This document shows positions 25,360 through 34,690 of a stretch of DNA of 42,663 nt, piece after piece. The DNA is from Albidovulum sp. (GTDB taxonomy: Bacteria; Pseudomonadota; Alphaproteobacteria; Rhodobacterales; Rhodobacteraceae): contig JAPPFL010000066.1 in assembly GCA_028823855.1 (NCBI GenBank), positions 1 to 42,663 of the forward strand. The letters run 5' to 3'. Under the pieces are notes generated by a model. The model did not search any database and was not told the origin of the DNA. It worked only from the letters and a program-made list of their open reading frames with translations. Each line of letters begins with the position of its first letter. Position 1 is the stretch's first letter. The translations under genes and the position numbers were made by a program.

Positions 25360-26222
25360 TCGAATGGGCGAACGCCGTGCTCCAGGGGATTTTGCTCGGC
25401 GGCCTCTACGCGCTGTTCGCGGCCGGCCTGTCGCTTATCTTCGGCGTGATGCGGCTCGTGAACATCGCCCACGGCGATCTTATCGTGCTTGCCGCCTATC
25501 TGGGGCTAAGCACGTCTGTGACGCTCGGCGTTCATCCGTTCGTCGCGCTACTGATCGTGCTGCCTCTGATGGCGGCGGTCGGCTACGCCTTGCAGCGCGG
25601 CCTGCTCAACCGGACGCTTGGTCCGGACATCCTGCCGCCGCTTCTCGTGACTTTCGGGCTTTCCGTGATTATTCAGAACGCACTTCTCGAGGGCTACACG
25701 GCAGATCCGCAAAAACTGTCGGCCGGACCGCTGGAAACGGCGAGCATTCCGCTTGGCGAACTTTCGGTCGGCGTAATGCCGCTCCTCACCTTCGGTATCG
25801 CAGTCGCAGTTATCGCTGGGCTGCAGTGGATATTCTACGCGACCGGCCTCGGACGCGGATTCCGAGCCGTTTCGGACAATCAGGAAATCGCCCAGTTGAT
25901 GGGGTTGAACAAGGCCCACGTCTTCGGGTTGGCCATGGCGCTGGCATTGGCAGTAACCGCCATCGCCGGAATTCTTCTCGGCATTAGGACAAGCTTCGAC
26001 CCCTCGATCGGCGGCGGGAGGCTGATCTTCGGGTTTGAAGCCGTAATCATCGGCGGACTCGGCAGTCTCTGGGGCACGCTCGCCGGGGGCGTGATTCTCG
26101 GCGTCGCTCAGACCGTAGGCGCCAAGATCGATCCGGGCTGGCAACTGCTCGCCGGCCATATCGCGTTTCTCCTGGTCCTGGCCGTGCGCCCCAACGGCCT
26201 CTTTCCGAGAGTCGAGCATTGA
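25356..26222 (+). CDS. ABC importer permease (LivH-like)
   Basis: 288 residues, starting in the ATGA overlap. The opening GILLGGLYALFAAGLSLIFGVMRLVNIAHGDLIVLAAYL is the LivH family signature. About eight hydrophobic segments are visible. The coupling-helix region is GRGFRAVSDNQEIAQLMGL and the end is FGFEAVIIGGLGSLWGTLAGGVILG. It forms the transmembrane heterodimer with the following LivM-like protein. Confidence 0.92.
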   Translation: MIEWANAVLQGILLGGLYALFAAGLSLIFGVMRLVNIAHGDLIVLAAYLGLSTSVTLGVHPFVALLIVLPLMAAVGYALQRGLLNRTLGPDILPPLLVTFGLSVIIQNALLEGYTADPQKLSAGPLETASIPLGELSVGVMPLLTFGIAVAVIAGLQWIFYATGLGRGFRAVSDNQEIAQLMGLNKAHVFGLAMALALAVTAIAGILLGIRTSFDPSIGGGRLIFGFEAVIIGGLGSLWGTLAGGVILGVAQTVGAKIDPGWQLLAGHIAFLLVLAVRPNGLFPRVEH

Positions 26223-27241
26223 GCGATCCCGTCGTCAGCCGAGCCACCAGGACCTCGCGCATTGCAGTCGTTGTCGCGCTCCTGGCGTTGATCGTCCTTG
26301 CGGCCGCGCCGTGGTGGGCCGGAAGGGCCGACATGCGCCTGATGAGCGAAATTTTCCTTTACCTGTCGCTCGCCAGCCTCTGGAACCTGATGGCCGGATA
26401 CGCCGGCCTCGTGTCGGTCGGCCAGCAGGCTTTCGTCGGCTTCGGAGGCTACATGCTGTTCGCTCTGACAGTATTCGGCGGCCTGCATCCGATCGCGGCC
26501 ATCCTTCTGGCCGGCCTGCTCGCGAGTGCTCTTTCAGTGCCGATTGCGTCGCTGATCTTCCGCCTCAAAGGCGCGTACTTCGCCATCGGCACCTGGGTCG
26601 TCGCCGAAGTGTTCAGGCTTTCATTCGCGCAGATTTCCGCATTGGGAGGAGGGTCCGGCTCGTCGCTACCGGTCGGCATCGTCAGGTCGCTCGCGTCTTC
26701 AAGGTCCGGGCGCGAGGCGCTGACATACTGGCTGGCGCTCGGCGCCGCGGCCGTCGTCATACTGTCGGTTTACCTGTTTCTCCGGTCCCAGCGAGGTCTG
26801 GCTCTGACCGCGATCCGCGACAGCGAGGTCGCGGCTTCCGGACTTGGCATAAATATCTGGCGAACAAAGCTCGAGGTCTACGTCGTTACTTCGGCGCTCA
26901 CAGCCATCATCGGCGGCCTGATCTTTCTTCAAAAGCTGCGAATTTCTCCGGATGCGGCGTTTTCGATCAACGACTGGACGGCCTTCGTCATTTTCATTGT
27001 GGTCATCGGCGGAATCGGAACTCTGGAGGGGCCGATTATCGGAACGATCATCTTTTTCGCATTGCGAGAATTCCTGGCGGATTTCGGCACGATCTACCTT
27101 ATGGTCCTGGGGCTTGTCGCAATCATCGTCATGCTGAAGGCTCCCAAGGGCGTATGGGGCCTAGTCCGCGACCGCTTCGACCTCGAGCTCTTCCCCCTCA
27201 GCTACCGCGTCCGGCTGGACCAAGATCGAAAAAAAACGTGA
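26219..27241 (+). CDS. ABC importer permease (LivM-like)
   Basis: 340 residues from a TTG that overlaps the LivH-like stop by 4 bp (TTGA). Characteristic segments are LASLWNLMAGYAGLVSVGQQAFVGFGGYM, LKGAYFAIGTWVVAEVFRL, the coupling segment RGLALTAIRDSEVAASGLGIN, and VVIGGIGTLEGPIIGTIIF. Around nine membrane helices are seen. It is the last gene of the operon; about 750 bp without a gene follow. Confidence 0.92.
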   Translation: MSDPVVSRATRTSRIAVVVALLALIVLAAAPWWAGRADMRLMSEIFLYLSLASLWNLMAGYAGLVSVGQQAFVGFGGYMLFALTVFGGLHPIAAILLAGLLASALSVPIASLIFRLKGAYFAIGTWVVAEVFRLSFAQISALGGGSGSSLPVGIVRSLASSRSGREALTYWLALGAAAVVILSVYLFLRSQRGLALTAIRDSEVAASGLGINIWRTKLEVYVVTSALTAIIGGLIFLQKLRISPDAAFSINDWTAFVIFIVVIGGIGTLEGPIIGTIIFFALREFLADFGTIYLMVLGLVAIIVMLKAPKGVWGLVRDRFDLELFPLSYRVRLDQDRKKT

Positions 27242-27990
27242 TCGATGGCGCGACAATCGAATTGCGTCGCGACCCGCGCAAGTACGAATGCAGTCCGAAC
27301 GCCCGAAGGAGCGGAGCAGCTGCCTCGCGCGCAAGGCGATGCCGCGGCGCGACCGAATGGAAAAGCGGCGGCGCGCCCCGGGAGGGACCCTACAGACATT
27401 CGCCGCACGTTCCGCGCGCCACGCAAGCGTTTCTCGAACTGGCCAAGGCTTTCTCCGGAAGCTGTACGGATCCTTCGCTCCGGGACCGATGGATCCGGTT
27501 CAGAATCATATTCCGGATACGCAACCGATGGACGGGCAGAGCTTGAATTCGGCAATCATTCGACCGGCGGAACGGCGCGAAGCAAGAAAATTCAACCGGG
27601 AGCCAACGACAATCGAGGGATCGCGTCGCGGAAAGGCGCACGGCGCATCGCGCGCCGACCGGCATGGCGCGAAGGCTCTCGCTTCCGCCTTCGACAATTC
27701 CGGATGCGAGGTCAAAATTTTGTCGATCGAACTCGGCTTTCGCAGATCATGCACTTGCAATGCGTTCAAAATGGCGCCCCTCGTCATCTGGTTCGCCTCC
27801 CATTTTCCGAACTCAATCGGATCGCAGGCGGGCAGCCCTAACCGCATGGAACAAAAGACGGGCCCGCACTTCGGCGGCGATAATCGATGGCCTTCGCCGG
27901 AGCATAGCGGCGGCGGGGCAACCGCGCCAAATGCAGCCCAACGATACCCAAGCCGCAGAAGAGTGCGAGTCGGAGGGGCGGGCAACTAGC
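27242..27990. other. Gene-free stretch between the Liv operon and the sulfatase
   Basis: About 750 bp. Open frames exist in several frames because stops are rare in GC-rich DNA, but none has protein-like motifs, and amino acid composition is dominated by Arg/Ala/Gly/Ser. No terminator hairpin or insertion sequence end was identified. The sulfatase ribosome-binding site (GGAGG near 27972) is at its right edge. Possibly a decayed gene. Confidence 0.5.
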
Positions 27991-29607
27991 ATGAACGTAC
28001 TTTGGATCATGGCCGATCAACTGAGATGGGACTACCTTGGCTGCTACGGCGCCCGGCACATTGAAACGCCCAACCTCGATTGGCTGGCCGGGCGCGGAGT
28101 ACGATTCAACCGCGCCTACGTTCAATCGCCGATCTGCGGCCCCAGCCGGATGAGCTACTATACGGGCCGCTACGTGCGGAGCCACGGCTCGACCTGGAAC
28201 GGCTTTCCCCTTCGGGTGGGAGAGCCGACGCTCGGCGACCACTTGCGCGAAGTCGGCGTCAAGTGCGCGCTTGTAGGCAAGACGCACATGACTCCGGATC
28301 GGGAAGGCATGAAACGGCTCGGAATCGAACCCGAGAGTGCCATCGGCGCCCTGGTGGCCGAATGCGGATTCGACGCCTTCGTCCGCGACGACGGGACAAA
28401 CCATTCCGACTATCCCGGGCGGCACGCCGAGGATTACGAACTGTATCTTCGCGAGCAGGGAATGGAAGGCGAAAACCTCTGGGAGGAGTGGGCGAACACC
28501 GCCGAAGGCCCGAACGGCGAGCTTCGGTCGGGCTGGTTGCTGCAAAATGCGCCCTACGCGGCCAGAGTGCCGAAAGAGCATTCCGAGACGGCCTGGCTGA
28601 CGACTCGTGGGATCGAGTTCATCGAGGCTCACGGGGACCGGCGCTGGCTGTGCCATCTCAGCTACATCAAGCCGCATTGGCCCTATCTGGCGCCTTCTCC
28701 CTATAACGGCATGTACTCAGCATCGGATCTGCCGCCGGTAAACCGCAGCGAAGCCGAACGCCTATCGGACCATCCGCTCATGAGAGCGTGGATGGGTATG
28801 CGCGTCAGCAAGAGCTTTTCTCGCGATGAGGTTCGCAGTCTCGTGGCCCCTGTCTATATGGGCCTGATAAGGGAGCTCGACGACCAGCTGGGACGGCTTT
28901 TCGCCTTTCTCGAAGATAGCGGCCGCCTGGAAGACACGATGATCGTTTTCTGCTCCGATCACGGCGACAACATGGGCGACCACTGGATGGGGGAAAAGGA
29001 CCTGTTCTTCGATTGCTCCGTCCGCGTTCCGCTAATCGTCTATACTCCTCGGGCCGAGGCGGATTCAACGCGAGGCTCGTCTACCGACGCCCTGGTCGAA
29101 GGGATCGATCTGGCACCGACGTTTATCGAATATTTCGGCGGGCCCTCGAAACCTCATATTCTTGAGGGGCGGTCGCTTGCGCCGCTGCTGCGCGGGCAGG
29201 AAACGGAATGGCGGACATTCTGCGTATCGGAATACGACTACTCCACGCGGGACGCGCGAAGGGAGATCGGCATCGATCAAACGGATGCGCGATTGGCGAT
29301 GATCTTCGACGGCCGATGGAAGTACATCCACGTCGAAAAGATGCGGCCGATGCTCTTCGACCTGGAATCCGATCCGCGCGAACTGAACGATCTTGGGGCG
29401 AATCCGGATTTCCGGGAGCAGGCGGACCGCCTGAAGGCCCTGCATTTCGACTGGAGCAGGCGGCATCACAGCCGCATAACGCGCTCCGCCGAAGACATCG
29501 AGAAAATGACGGACGACCGGGAACCTCCCGGAATACTCATCGGCTACCGGGACCGCGGCGAACTGGAGGCCGACGGCCTAGCCCTTCCTTCGCATGCAGA
29601 CAAATAA
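27991..29607 (+). CDS. Sulfatase / phosphonate monoester hydrolase-family protein
   Basis: 538 residues from the ATG at 27991 (the frame is open upstream but there is no homology there). The N-terminus NVLWIMADQLRWDYLGCYG holds the metal-binding aspartate region. The active-site motif is C-G-P-S-R in QSPICGPSRMSYYTGRY, where the cysteine is the one normally converted to formylglycine. HLSYIKPHWPYLAPSPY and VFCSDHGDNMGDHWMGEKDLFFDCSVRVPLIVY supply further metal and substrate residues. Length and the segment order (KTHMTPDREGMKRLGI, DDQLGRLFAFLEDSGR) resemble the phosphonate monoester hydrolase/arylsulfatase subgroup rather than choline sulfatase. It lacks a signal peptide, so a cytoplasmic enzyme is likely. 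The substrate is unknown; the upstream import operon may deliver it. Confidence 0.87.
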   Translation: MNVLWIMADQLRWDYLGCYGARHIETPNLDWLAGRGVRFNRAYVQSPICGPSRMSYYTGRYVRSHGSTWNGFPLRVGEPTLGDHLREVGVKCALVGKTHMTPDREGMKRLGIEPESAIGALVAECGFDAFVRDDGTNHSDYPGRHAEDYELYLREQGMEGENLWEEWANTAEGPNGELRSGWLLQNAPYAARVPKEHSETAWLTTRGIEFIEAHGDRRWLCHLSYIKPHWPYLAPSPYNGMYSASDLPPVNRSEAERLSDHPLMRAWMGMRVSKSFSRDEVRSLVAPVYMGLIRELDDQLGRLFAFLEDSGRLEDTMIVFCSDHGDNMGDHWMGEKDLFFDCSVRVPLIVYTPRAEADSTRGSSTDALVEGIDLAPTFIEYFGGPSKPHILEGRSLAPLLRGQETEWRTFCVSEYDYSTRDARREIGIDQTDARLAMIFDGRWKYIHVEKMRPMLFDLESDPRELNDLGANPDFREQADRLKALHFDWSRRHHSRITRSAEDIEKMTDDREPPGILIGYRDRGELEADGLALPSHADK

Positions 29608-29627
29608 GGACAGCAAAGGATAAAGCT

Positions 29628-30416
29628 ATGTCCGCAATCAGTGCCCTGACGGACGCAATCGCAGCCTTGGGCGTCGCGGCCGCCGCGCACGCCTAGGCTA
29701 ACCTGACCGCCGAAACGGCATCGCCGGTTTCGGTGCCTGGCAAAGCCATTCTCGGCCTGGCGGAAGCGGCGGTCGGCGCGGGCGTCGCCGATATCCAGGT
29801 GTTGCCGGGCCGGACCCTCTCCAACGCCGTTTTCAAGGTGGCGCGAGGCAGTACCGACGTGGCCGCGGCGCCTCTCGCCCTGCCAATCCCGCTTTCAAGA
29901 GGCGCGGGTTCCTACTCCGCCACGGGAGCCGAAGACGGCGCGAATCTGGCCGGCAACCTGCGCGTCCTCTATACCAATCGCCTAGCCCTTTTCGGCTTAG
30001 GCGCGTTCGAATGCGCGAATTTCGGCGGATACGACGCGGTCGAGGGATCTACGGTCTACAACGGCCCGCCGAGAAAAGCCGCCCTGAACAGGGCTCGCGC
30101 CATGATCCGGCTGGCGGCGGGACTGGACGAGGGAAATGGCTACGAGGGCGTCCAGGTTGGCTGGGGCCAGGGATTGGGCGTCGCTGGGATTGCTGCGCGT
30201 TCGATCGGTTCTTGCGCTGTATCTTGTTTCGAGCGCTCTGGCGCGACACGACAGGAAATAACTGTCGGCGCCGGAGATATTTTTCAGAGTCGTTCTTGCC
30301 ATTCTGCTGATCCTAAAGGCGGAGATCGTCCATTTGCCCGCCATTGCGGCGGGGCCGCCGCGCTGATCCTGATCGAAGGGTTCGGGAAGAAAGCGAAAGG
30401 CGCGCAGAGCAAATGA
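29628..30416 (+). pseudogene. TAXI-type TRAP transporter remnant (binding protein joined to a permease-like tail)
   Basis: Starts as a signal peptide (MSAISALTDAIAALGVAAAAHA) that runs into an in-frame TAG at 29694-29696. In the same frame, ANLTAETASPVSVPGKAILG, VADIQVLPGRTLSNAVFKVA, TDVAAAPLALPIPLSRGAG and VYNGPPRKAALNRARA then match TAXI-family TRAP solute-binding proteins for about 160 residues up to VQVGWGQGLGV. From about 30185 the homology leaves this frame; another frame gives LYLVSSALARHD, a stop, then FFRVVLAILLILKAEIVHLP, and finally the first frame ends with LIEGFGKKAKGAQSK. That hydrophobic end looks like the C-terminal tail of a fused TRAP permease, implying an internal deletion joined two adjacent genes. 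The binding-protein part is clear; the permease-tail part is less certain. Confidence 0.75.
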
Positions 30417-30777
30417 ACGCTTCAACCAGGCCGCCTACTCTGTTCGGCAGCTTTTGGACGGAGAGCGTAAGGCATTCGGATACCTTCGACTTTGCCGGCT
30501 GTTCGCGTCCGCGGCGGCTTCATTCGCTCTACAATCCTGCCGGATAGGAATTCACGGTTCTTGCGCACGGATCCCGCTGCGATTGCCAACGTCCGAAAAA
30601 TCGGGCTAGCGGGCGGGAAGGATGCGCTACCGGCGAATTCGGCGCCCTTCCGCCGGCAGTTCGTAAATCTATACTAAGCCGCGGATTCACGGGATTGGCG
30701 CAGCGTAGGCGAAACCGATGCCGAGCCGCGCGCCGGCCCGCGCGACGCGTACCGCGAAGCCCTCGAAGGCGAACGGC
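30417..30777. other. Gene-free stretch after the TRAP pseudogene
   Basis: About 360 bp with no recognisable gene, repeat or RNA. Probably continuing decay of the TRAP transporter locus and the region beyond it. Confidence 0.45.
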
Positions 30778-31014
30778 TTAAAACGCCCTGAAAGTCATCG
30801 TTGTAAGCGAACGCTGGATGCCCTCGATATCAAGCATGTTTTTGTGGATAAATTGCCCGACATCCTCGCCTTCAGGCAAGTAAAGCTTGATCAACAGATC
30901 GTAGTCGCCGCTTGTCGAGTACATCTCCGAAACTATCTCGCGCTGGTAGATCGCATCGGCGACTTCGTAGGTTTTTCCGGGATGGCAACGCAATTGAACG
31001 AATACGCAGGTCAT
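30778..31014 (-). CDS. Stand-alone Lrp/AsnC ligand-binding (RAM) domain protein
   Basis: 78 residues, starting at the ATG at 31012-31014, which has GGAGA 7 bp upstream. The sequence TCVFVQLRCHPGKTYEVADA, then EMYSTSGDYDLLIKLYLPEG and FIHKNMLDIEGIQRSLTTM, is the ferredoxin-like alpha/beta domain found at the C-terminus of Lrp/AsnC regulators (the 'GDYDLLIKL' strand is diagnostic). The DNA-binding half is absent, as in known single-domain relatives that form ring-shaped oligomers and bind small molecules. The role is unknown. It lies downstream of the carbohydrate ABC operon, on the same strand, with 435 bp between. Confidence 0.85.
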   Translation of the reverse strand: MTCVFVQLRCHPGKTYEVADAIYQREIVSEMYSTSGDYDLLIKLYLPEGEDVGQFIHKNMLDIEGIQRSLTTMTFRAF

Positions 31015-31449
31015 TGCATTTCTCCTATTTTGCGAGGCCGCCGCAGAATTCCGCCGCAAGACGCTTAGAATCGCATTTGTCGCGCGCAACGCGTTTTAAC
31101 TCAAGATTGACGGCAATTGCGCAAAAAATTCAAGCCTCGCGAACCAGCCGATTTGGATTCCGAATTTCATCGATTGAGTTGCGAAAGTTACTTTTCAATT
31201 CCCTCGACCGAAATTCGGCCGGGCTTCCGAGCGGAAGCCAAGGATAGATACGGATGCTGCCAGGCGAACAGGCGCTTAGAGAAAATTCCCTCGCCAACGG
31301 ATCGAATGCGCATCCTCCGGGTCGCGCATGGCCAGGACCCGTTCTAGAACTTCATCGCCGCCGCCGAGGCCATCGCCCAAACGAATTCGGCAAGCTGCGA
31401 GCGTTCGATCGGACCGGAATTTGGTTTTCGCCGTGCTGGCCGATCGAAT
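31015..31449. other. Gene-free stretch between the RAM protein and the ABC ATPase
   Basis: About 435 bp with no identifiable gene or terminator. It should contain the promoter of the RAM-domain gene on the minus strand. Confidence 0.4.
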
Positions 31450-32499
31450 TCATCTAATTCGAGCGCCCGTTGAATCGTCGAATAGGAATAGCTTGGACAG
31501 GTCGAAATCAATACCGATATTGGAATCCATTTTGGCTTCGAAGTCCTTCGGCGCCTTGATCGAGAACATTCCCGTTTCCGCTTTTGCCGTAACTAGGACA
31601 TGGTCTCCGATTAATTCGTTCGCGTATAGTTTTGCCTGAAGCTTGCCGGACTGCGGATCGACAACTTCGCAATCCTCGGCTCTCAGCCCGAGCACGGCGC
31701 TTCGGCACGATCCTTCATGCTTGGTTGCTACCTGGGTTTCGCCGAAAGCGAAGATGCCGGAATCAAGACCGCCTCTGACCAGGTTCATTGGCGGGGAGCC
31801 AATGAACTGCGCGACGAAAAGATTTTCGGGATCGTTGTAGATTCTTTTCGGCGCGGCCAATTGCTGGAGTTTCCCTTCCTCAAGCAAAGCCACGCGGTGG
31901 GCCAAAGTCATCGCTTCCACCTGGTCGTGGGTAACGTAGATCGTAGTTATGCCGAGTTCATGCTGCATGTGCTTGAGTTCGGCGCGCATATGCCCTCGAA
32001 GCTTGGCGTCGAGGTTCGAAAGCGGTTCGTCCATGAGGAAAACGGCAGGGCGGCGCACCATGGCGCGAGCCAGCGCCACTCGCTGCCGCTGTCCGCCGGA
32101 AAGCTGGCTCGGATAGCGGTCGAGCAAATCTGCGAGCTGAACCTGTTCCGCGACCTCGCGAACCTGAGACTCGATTTCGGATTTTCCCAGTCTCCTGATT
32201 TTCAGCGGGTAACCTATATTCTCGGCGACCGTTTTGTGGGGGTAAAGAGCGTAGGATTGAAACACCATCGCCACGTCGCGGTATTTGGGCAATTCGTTCG
32301 TCACGTCTCGTCCCGAAATCGAAATTCTGCCCTGCGTCACGGTTTCCAAGCCGGCAATCATTCGCAAAGCAGTGCTTTTTCCCGAGCCCGACGCGCCGAG
32401 AAGCACGAGAAATTCTCCGTCGCCCACTTCAAGGTCGAGTTCGTGAAGCACCTTGAGGTCGCCAAAAGATTTCGTAACGCTGTCAAGCACAACCGTCAT
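31450..32499 (-). CDS. Carbohydrate ABC importer ATPase (UgpC/MalK type)
   Basis: 349 residues from the ATG at 32497-32499, 8 bp after the permease stop; the frame is open further upstream but that part overlaps the permease. Walker [11 protein letters not shown]-loop [18 protein letters not shown], signature [15 protein letters not shown], Walker [17 protein letters not shown] and switch [16 protein letters not shown] are all intact. After about residue 235 comes the MalK/UgpC regulatory (TOBE) region ([22 protein letters not shown]). It powers uptake through the two permeases upstream and may serve several importers, as such ATPases do. Last gene of a four-gene minus-strand operon. Confidence 0.93.
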   Translation of the reverse strand: MTVVLDSVTKSFGDLKVLHELDLEVGDGEFLVLLGASGSGKSTALRMIAGLETVTQGRISISGRDVTNELPKYRDVAMVFQSYALYPHKTVAENIGYPLKIRRLGKSEIESQVREVAEQVQLADLLDRYPSQLSGGQRQRVALARAMVRRPAVFLMDEPLSNLDAKLRGHMRAELKHMQHELGITTIYVTHDQVEAMTLAHRVALLEEGKLQQLAAPKRIYNDPENLFVAQFIGSPPMNLVRGGLDSGIFAFGETQVATKHEGSCRSAVLGLRAEDCEVVDPQSGKLQAKLYANELIGDHVLVTAKAETGMFSIKAPKDFEAKMDSNIGIDFDLSKLFLFDDSTGARIR

Positions 32500-32507
32500 T
32501 CGGAAAC

Positions 32508-33572
32508 CTATCCTTTCACTGCGCCGAGCAGCAGCCCTCTTGCAATGAAGCGCTGCAGTATAATCGCCATCAATACTACCGGAATGATCATGACGATAAT
32601 GACGACGGACATGCTCCACCACAGGATGCCTCTCTCGCCCGCATTCATGGCTGCGACCAGAATTGGCATCGTCTGCGCACGCGATGTGGAGAGAAATAGC
32701 GCCAGCAGGTATTCGTTCCAGGCCAAAATCATCACCAGCAGGGTCGTTGCGGCCAATCCCGTCTTGGAAAGCGGCAGGACAATGTCCCAGAAAACCATCA
32801 GGCGGGACGCTCCGTCCAATTGCGCGCTTTCCTCGAGGTCGATAGGTATCGACTTGAAAAAATCGTACATCAGCCACACCACGATGGGCAGGTTGACGAC
32901 GCTATAGGTAAGGATAATTGCGATATGCGTGTCAAGCAGCCTAACGCTTTGAAACATCATATAGATCGGCACGACAACGACAATCGGCGCCAGTATGCGC
33001 TGGGAGATCATCCAGAAAAGAATGTCGCCGTTGCCTACGGTTAGTTTGAAATGGCGGCTCAAAACACGCGCGAGGAAGTAGAATACGCCGAGAGCCGCCG
33101 CCAAGGTCGGCCACAGGTCGGCGCCAAGTCTGGCAATCGCCACGACCGCCCCGACCATGCAGGCGACAAACAGCACTATTGTCCCGAATTTCGGCTTGTA
33201 TTCAATTCGCGCCAACGCGTAGGCGGCCATGGATCCGATCAGAATAGAGAGCAGAGTCGACGAAAGAGCGATTATTATGGAATTCACATAGGCTTTCAGA
33301 GTGTCTTTGTAATCGAAAACAAACAGTTCCTTCCAGGCATGGAGACTCGGCTCGAAGTCAATCCAGGGAAGGAACACCGGGCCGCCGTTGACGTCCGCGG
33401 CCTCCTTGAATGACGTAATCAGCAACCAGTAGATCGGAAAAACTACAAATGCCGTCCAAAATAGCAGTATGCCGTAAACTGCGATTTTGGTCGCGGGCGC
33501 CATGGTGTGAATGGAAGGGCGTTCGAACAGTTTTTGAAGTACAGTTCGATTCGGCATGGCCGCATGGTTCAT
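32508..33572 (-). CDS. Carbohydrate ABC importer permease (MalG type), extended
   Basis: 354 residues, longer than the usual ~280. The C-terminal half has the EAA coupling loop (EESAQLDGASRLMVFWDIVLPL) and ends with LLLGAVKG, typical of MalG-like permeases. Between the first helices and the core there is an insertion of about 70 residues with additional hydrophobic segments (TIVLFVACMVGAVVAIARLG and LAAALGVFYFLARVL). The start ATG overlaps the stop of the upstream permease by 4 bp; a second ATG five codons in is an alternative. It pairs with the MalF-type permease. Confidence 0.88.
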   Translation of the reverse strand: MNHAAMPNRTVLQKLFERPSIHTMAPATKIAVYGILLFWTAFVVFPIYWLLITSFKEAADVNGGPVFLPWIDFEPSLHAWKELFVFDYKDTLKAYVNSIIIALSSTLLSILIGSMAAYALARIEYKPKFGTIVLFVACMVGAVVAIARLGADLWPTLAAALGVFYFLARVLSRHFKLTVGNGDILFWMISQRILAPIVVVVPIYMMFQSVRLLDTHIAIILTYSVVNLPIVVWLMYDFFKSIPIDLEESAQLDGASRLMVFWDIVLPLSKTGLAATTLLVMILAWNEYLLALFLSTSRAQTMPILVAAMNAGERGILWWSMSVVIIVMIIPVVLMAIILQRFIARGLLLGAVKG

Positions 33573-34672
33573 GATTTTCTGATCCTTCCCAGAACCACGA
33601 GATTGAAAAACGACACGCAGACGACGACGGTCACAAATAGGAGCAAGTACGCAACTGCGGCGGACTGCCCTAGATCAAGCGCGCGCCACGCAAAAAGCGA
33701 ATGCAGCGTCATTGACTCAGTCGCAATGCCGGGACCGCCGGATGTCATGATATTCGGCAGGTCCACTATCTTGAACGCCTCGATGACTCGGATAAGCATC
33801 ACGGTTGCAGCAACCGGCAAAATTTGCGGCCAGGTTACGTCGCGAAATATCTCCCAGCCGCTCGCTCCGTCCACTTCCGCCGCCTCGACGAAGTCCCGGG
33901 GCACATTTTCCAAAGCGGCGAGCAAAACCACGAATATGAACGGAATCCACTGCCAGCTGTCGCCGACCACGATAAAAATCCTGGCCGCCCAAGCATCCGC
34001 CGCCCAGGAATATTCGCCTAGTCCGACCCACTGCCAAAGTGGCGAGAAGGGACCCTTGGTGGTATCCGCTATCATTCTGAAGGCGTATCCGACGCCTATG
34101 GGCGTAATCATCAGCGGCACGAAAAATACAACGCGGAATATGTTTCGCCCCCTAACGGGCTGGGTGCACAGGAAAGCGAGGCCCAAGCCGATAACGAACT
34201 GAATTCCGCATCCGATGAACACGTAAAAAAGCGTTACGCCCAGCGTTCCGAACGGCTTCCCGCTAAAGAGCGTAGCGGCAAAAAGAAAGGCGAGGCCAAT
34301 TCCGAATGCGGCCGTAATGAGTCGGCCAATGAATCCGACAATTGTAAATCGCCGGGAAGCGTATCTGAATAGCCACCATAGGATTCCCGCCGTCGCGCCG
34401 ATCGCTAGAATCCAGCCCGCCGCGCTAATTGGCGCGAACGTTCCCAGAAAGTGGAATTGCTCGGACCCGAAAATCTGCTTCTCGAAATTCCTGAGCCCTA
34501 CCCAGCGGACTTGGTAGGAGCCCGCGCGTAGCCTGATCCTCGAAAAAGCGATGATTAGCGATGCAACAAGCGGAAAAATCGAAAAAACCAAAATCATCAC
34601 AACGGCCGGCGTTATAAAAAGCCGGCCGGAATGCCGGTCCAACCATTCACTGAAACGCGTTGCGAAGTTCAC
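33569..34672 (-). CDS. Carbohydrate ABC importer permease (MalF type), extended
   Basis: 367 residues from a GTG at 34670-34672. The first helix is LFITPAVVMILVFSIFPLVASL, as in MalF-type subunits. An insert of about 80 residues (AAGWILAIGATAGILWWLFRY and IGRLITAAFGIGLAFLFAATL) adds membrane helices before the conserved core. The EAA loop reads EAAEVDGASGWEIFRDVTWPQI and is followed by VDLPNIMTSGGPGIATESM, a permease hallmark. Its partner permease carries a comparable insertion, suggesting a distinct subgroup in which both subunits are enlarged. Confidence 0.9.
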   Translation of the reverse strand: MNFATRFSEWLDRHSGRLFITPAVVMILVFSIFPLVASLIIAFSRIRLRAGSYQVRWVGLRNFEKQIFGSEQFHFLGTFAPISAAGWILAIGATAGILWWLFRYASRRFTIVGFIGRLITAAFGIGLAFLFAATLFSGKPFGTLGVTLFYVFIGCGIQFVIGLGLAFLCTQPVRGRNIFRVVFFVPLMITPIGVGYAFRMIADTTKGPFSPLWQWVGLGEYSWAADAWAARIFIVVGDSWQWIPFIFVVLLAALENVPRDFVEAAEVDGASGWEIFRDVTWPQILPVAATVMLIRVIEAFKIVDLPNIMTSGGPGIATESMTLHSLFAWRALDLGQSAAVAYLLLFVTVVVCVSFFNLVVLGRIRKS

Positions 34673-34690
34673 TTTCCAAACCTTTTAGCA

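Noticed and set aside
31717-32907. 396-codon plus-strand frame opposite the sugar ABC ATPase and permease.
   Set aside because: The opposite strand has complete ABC ATPase motifs; the plus frame has none.
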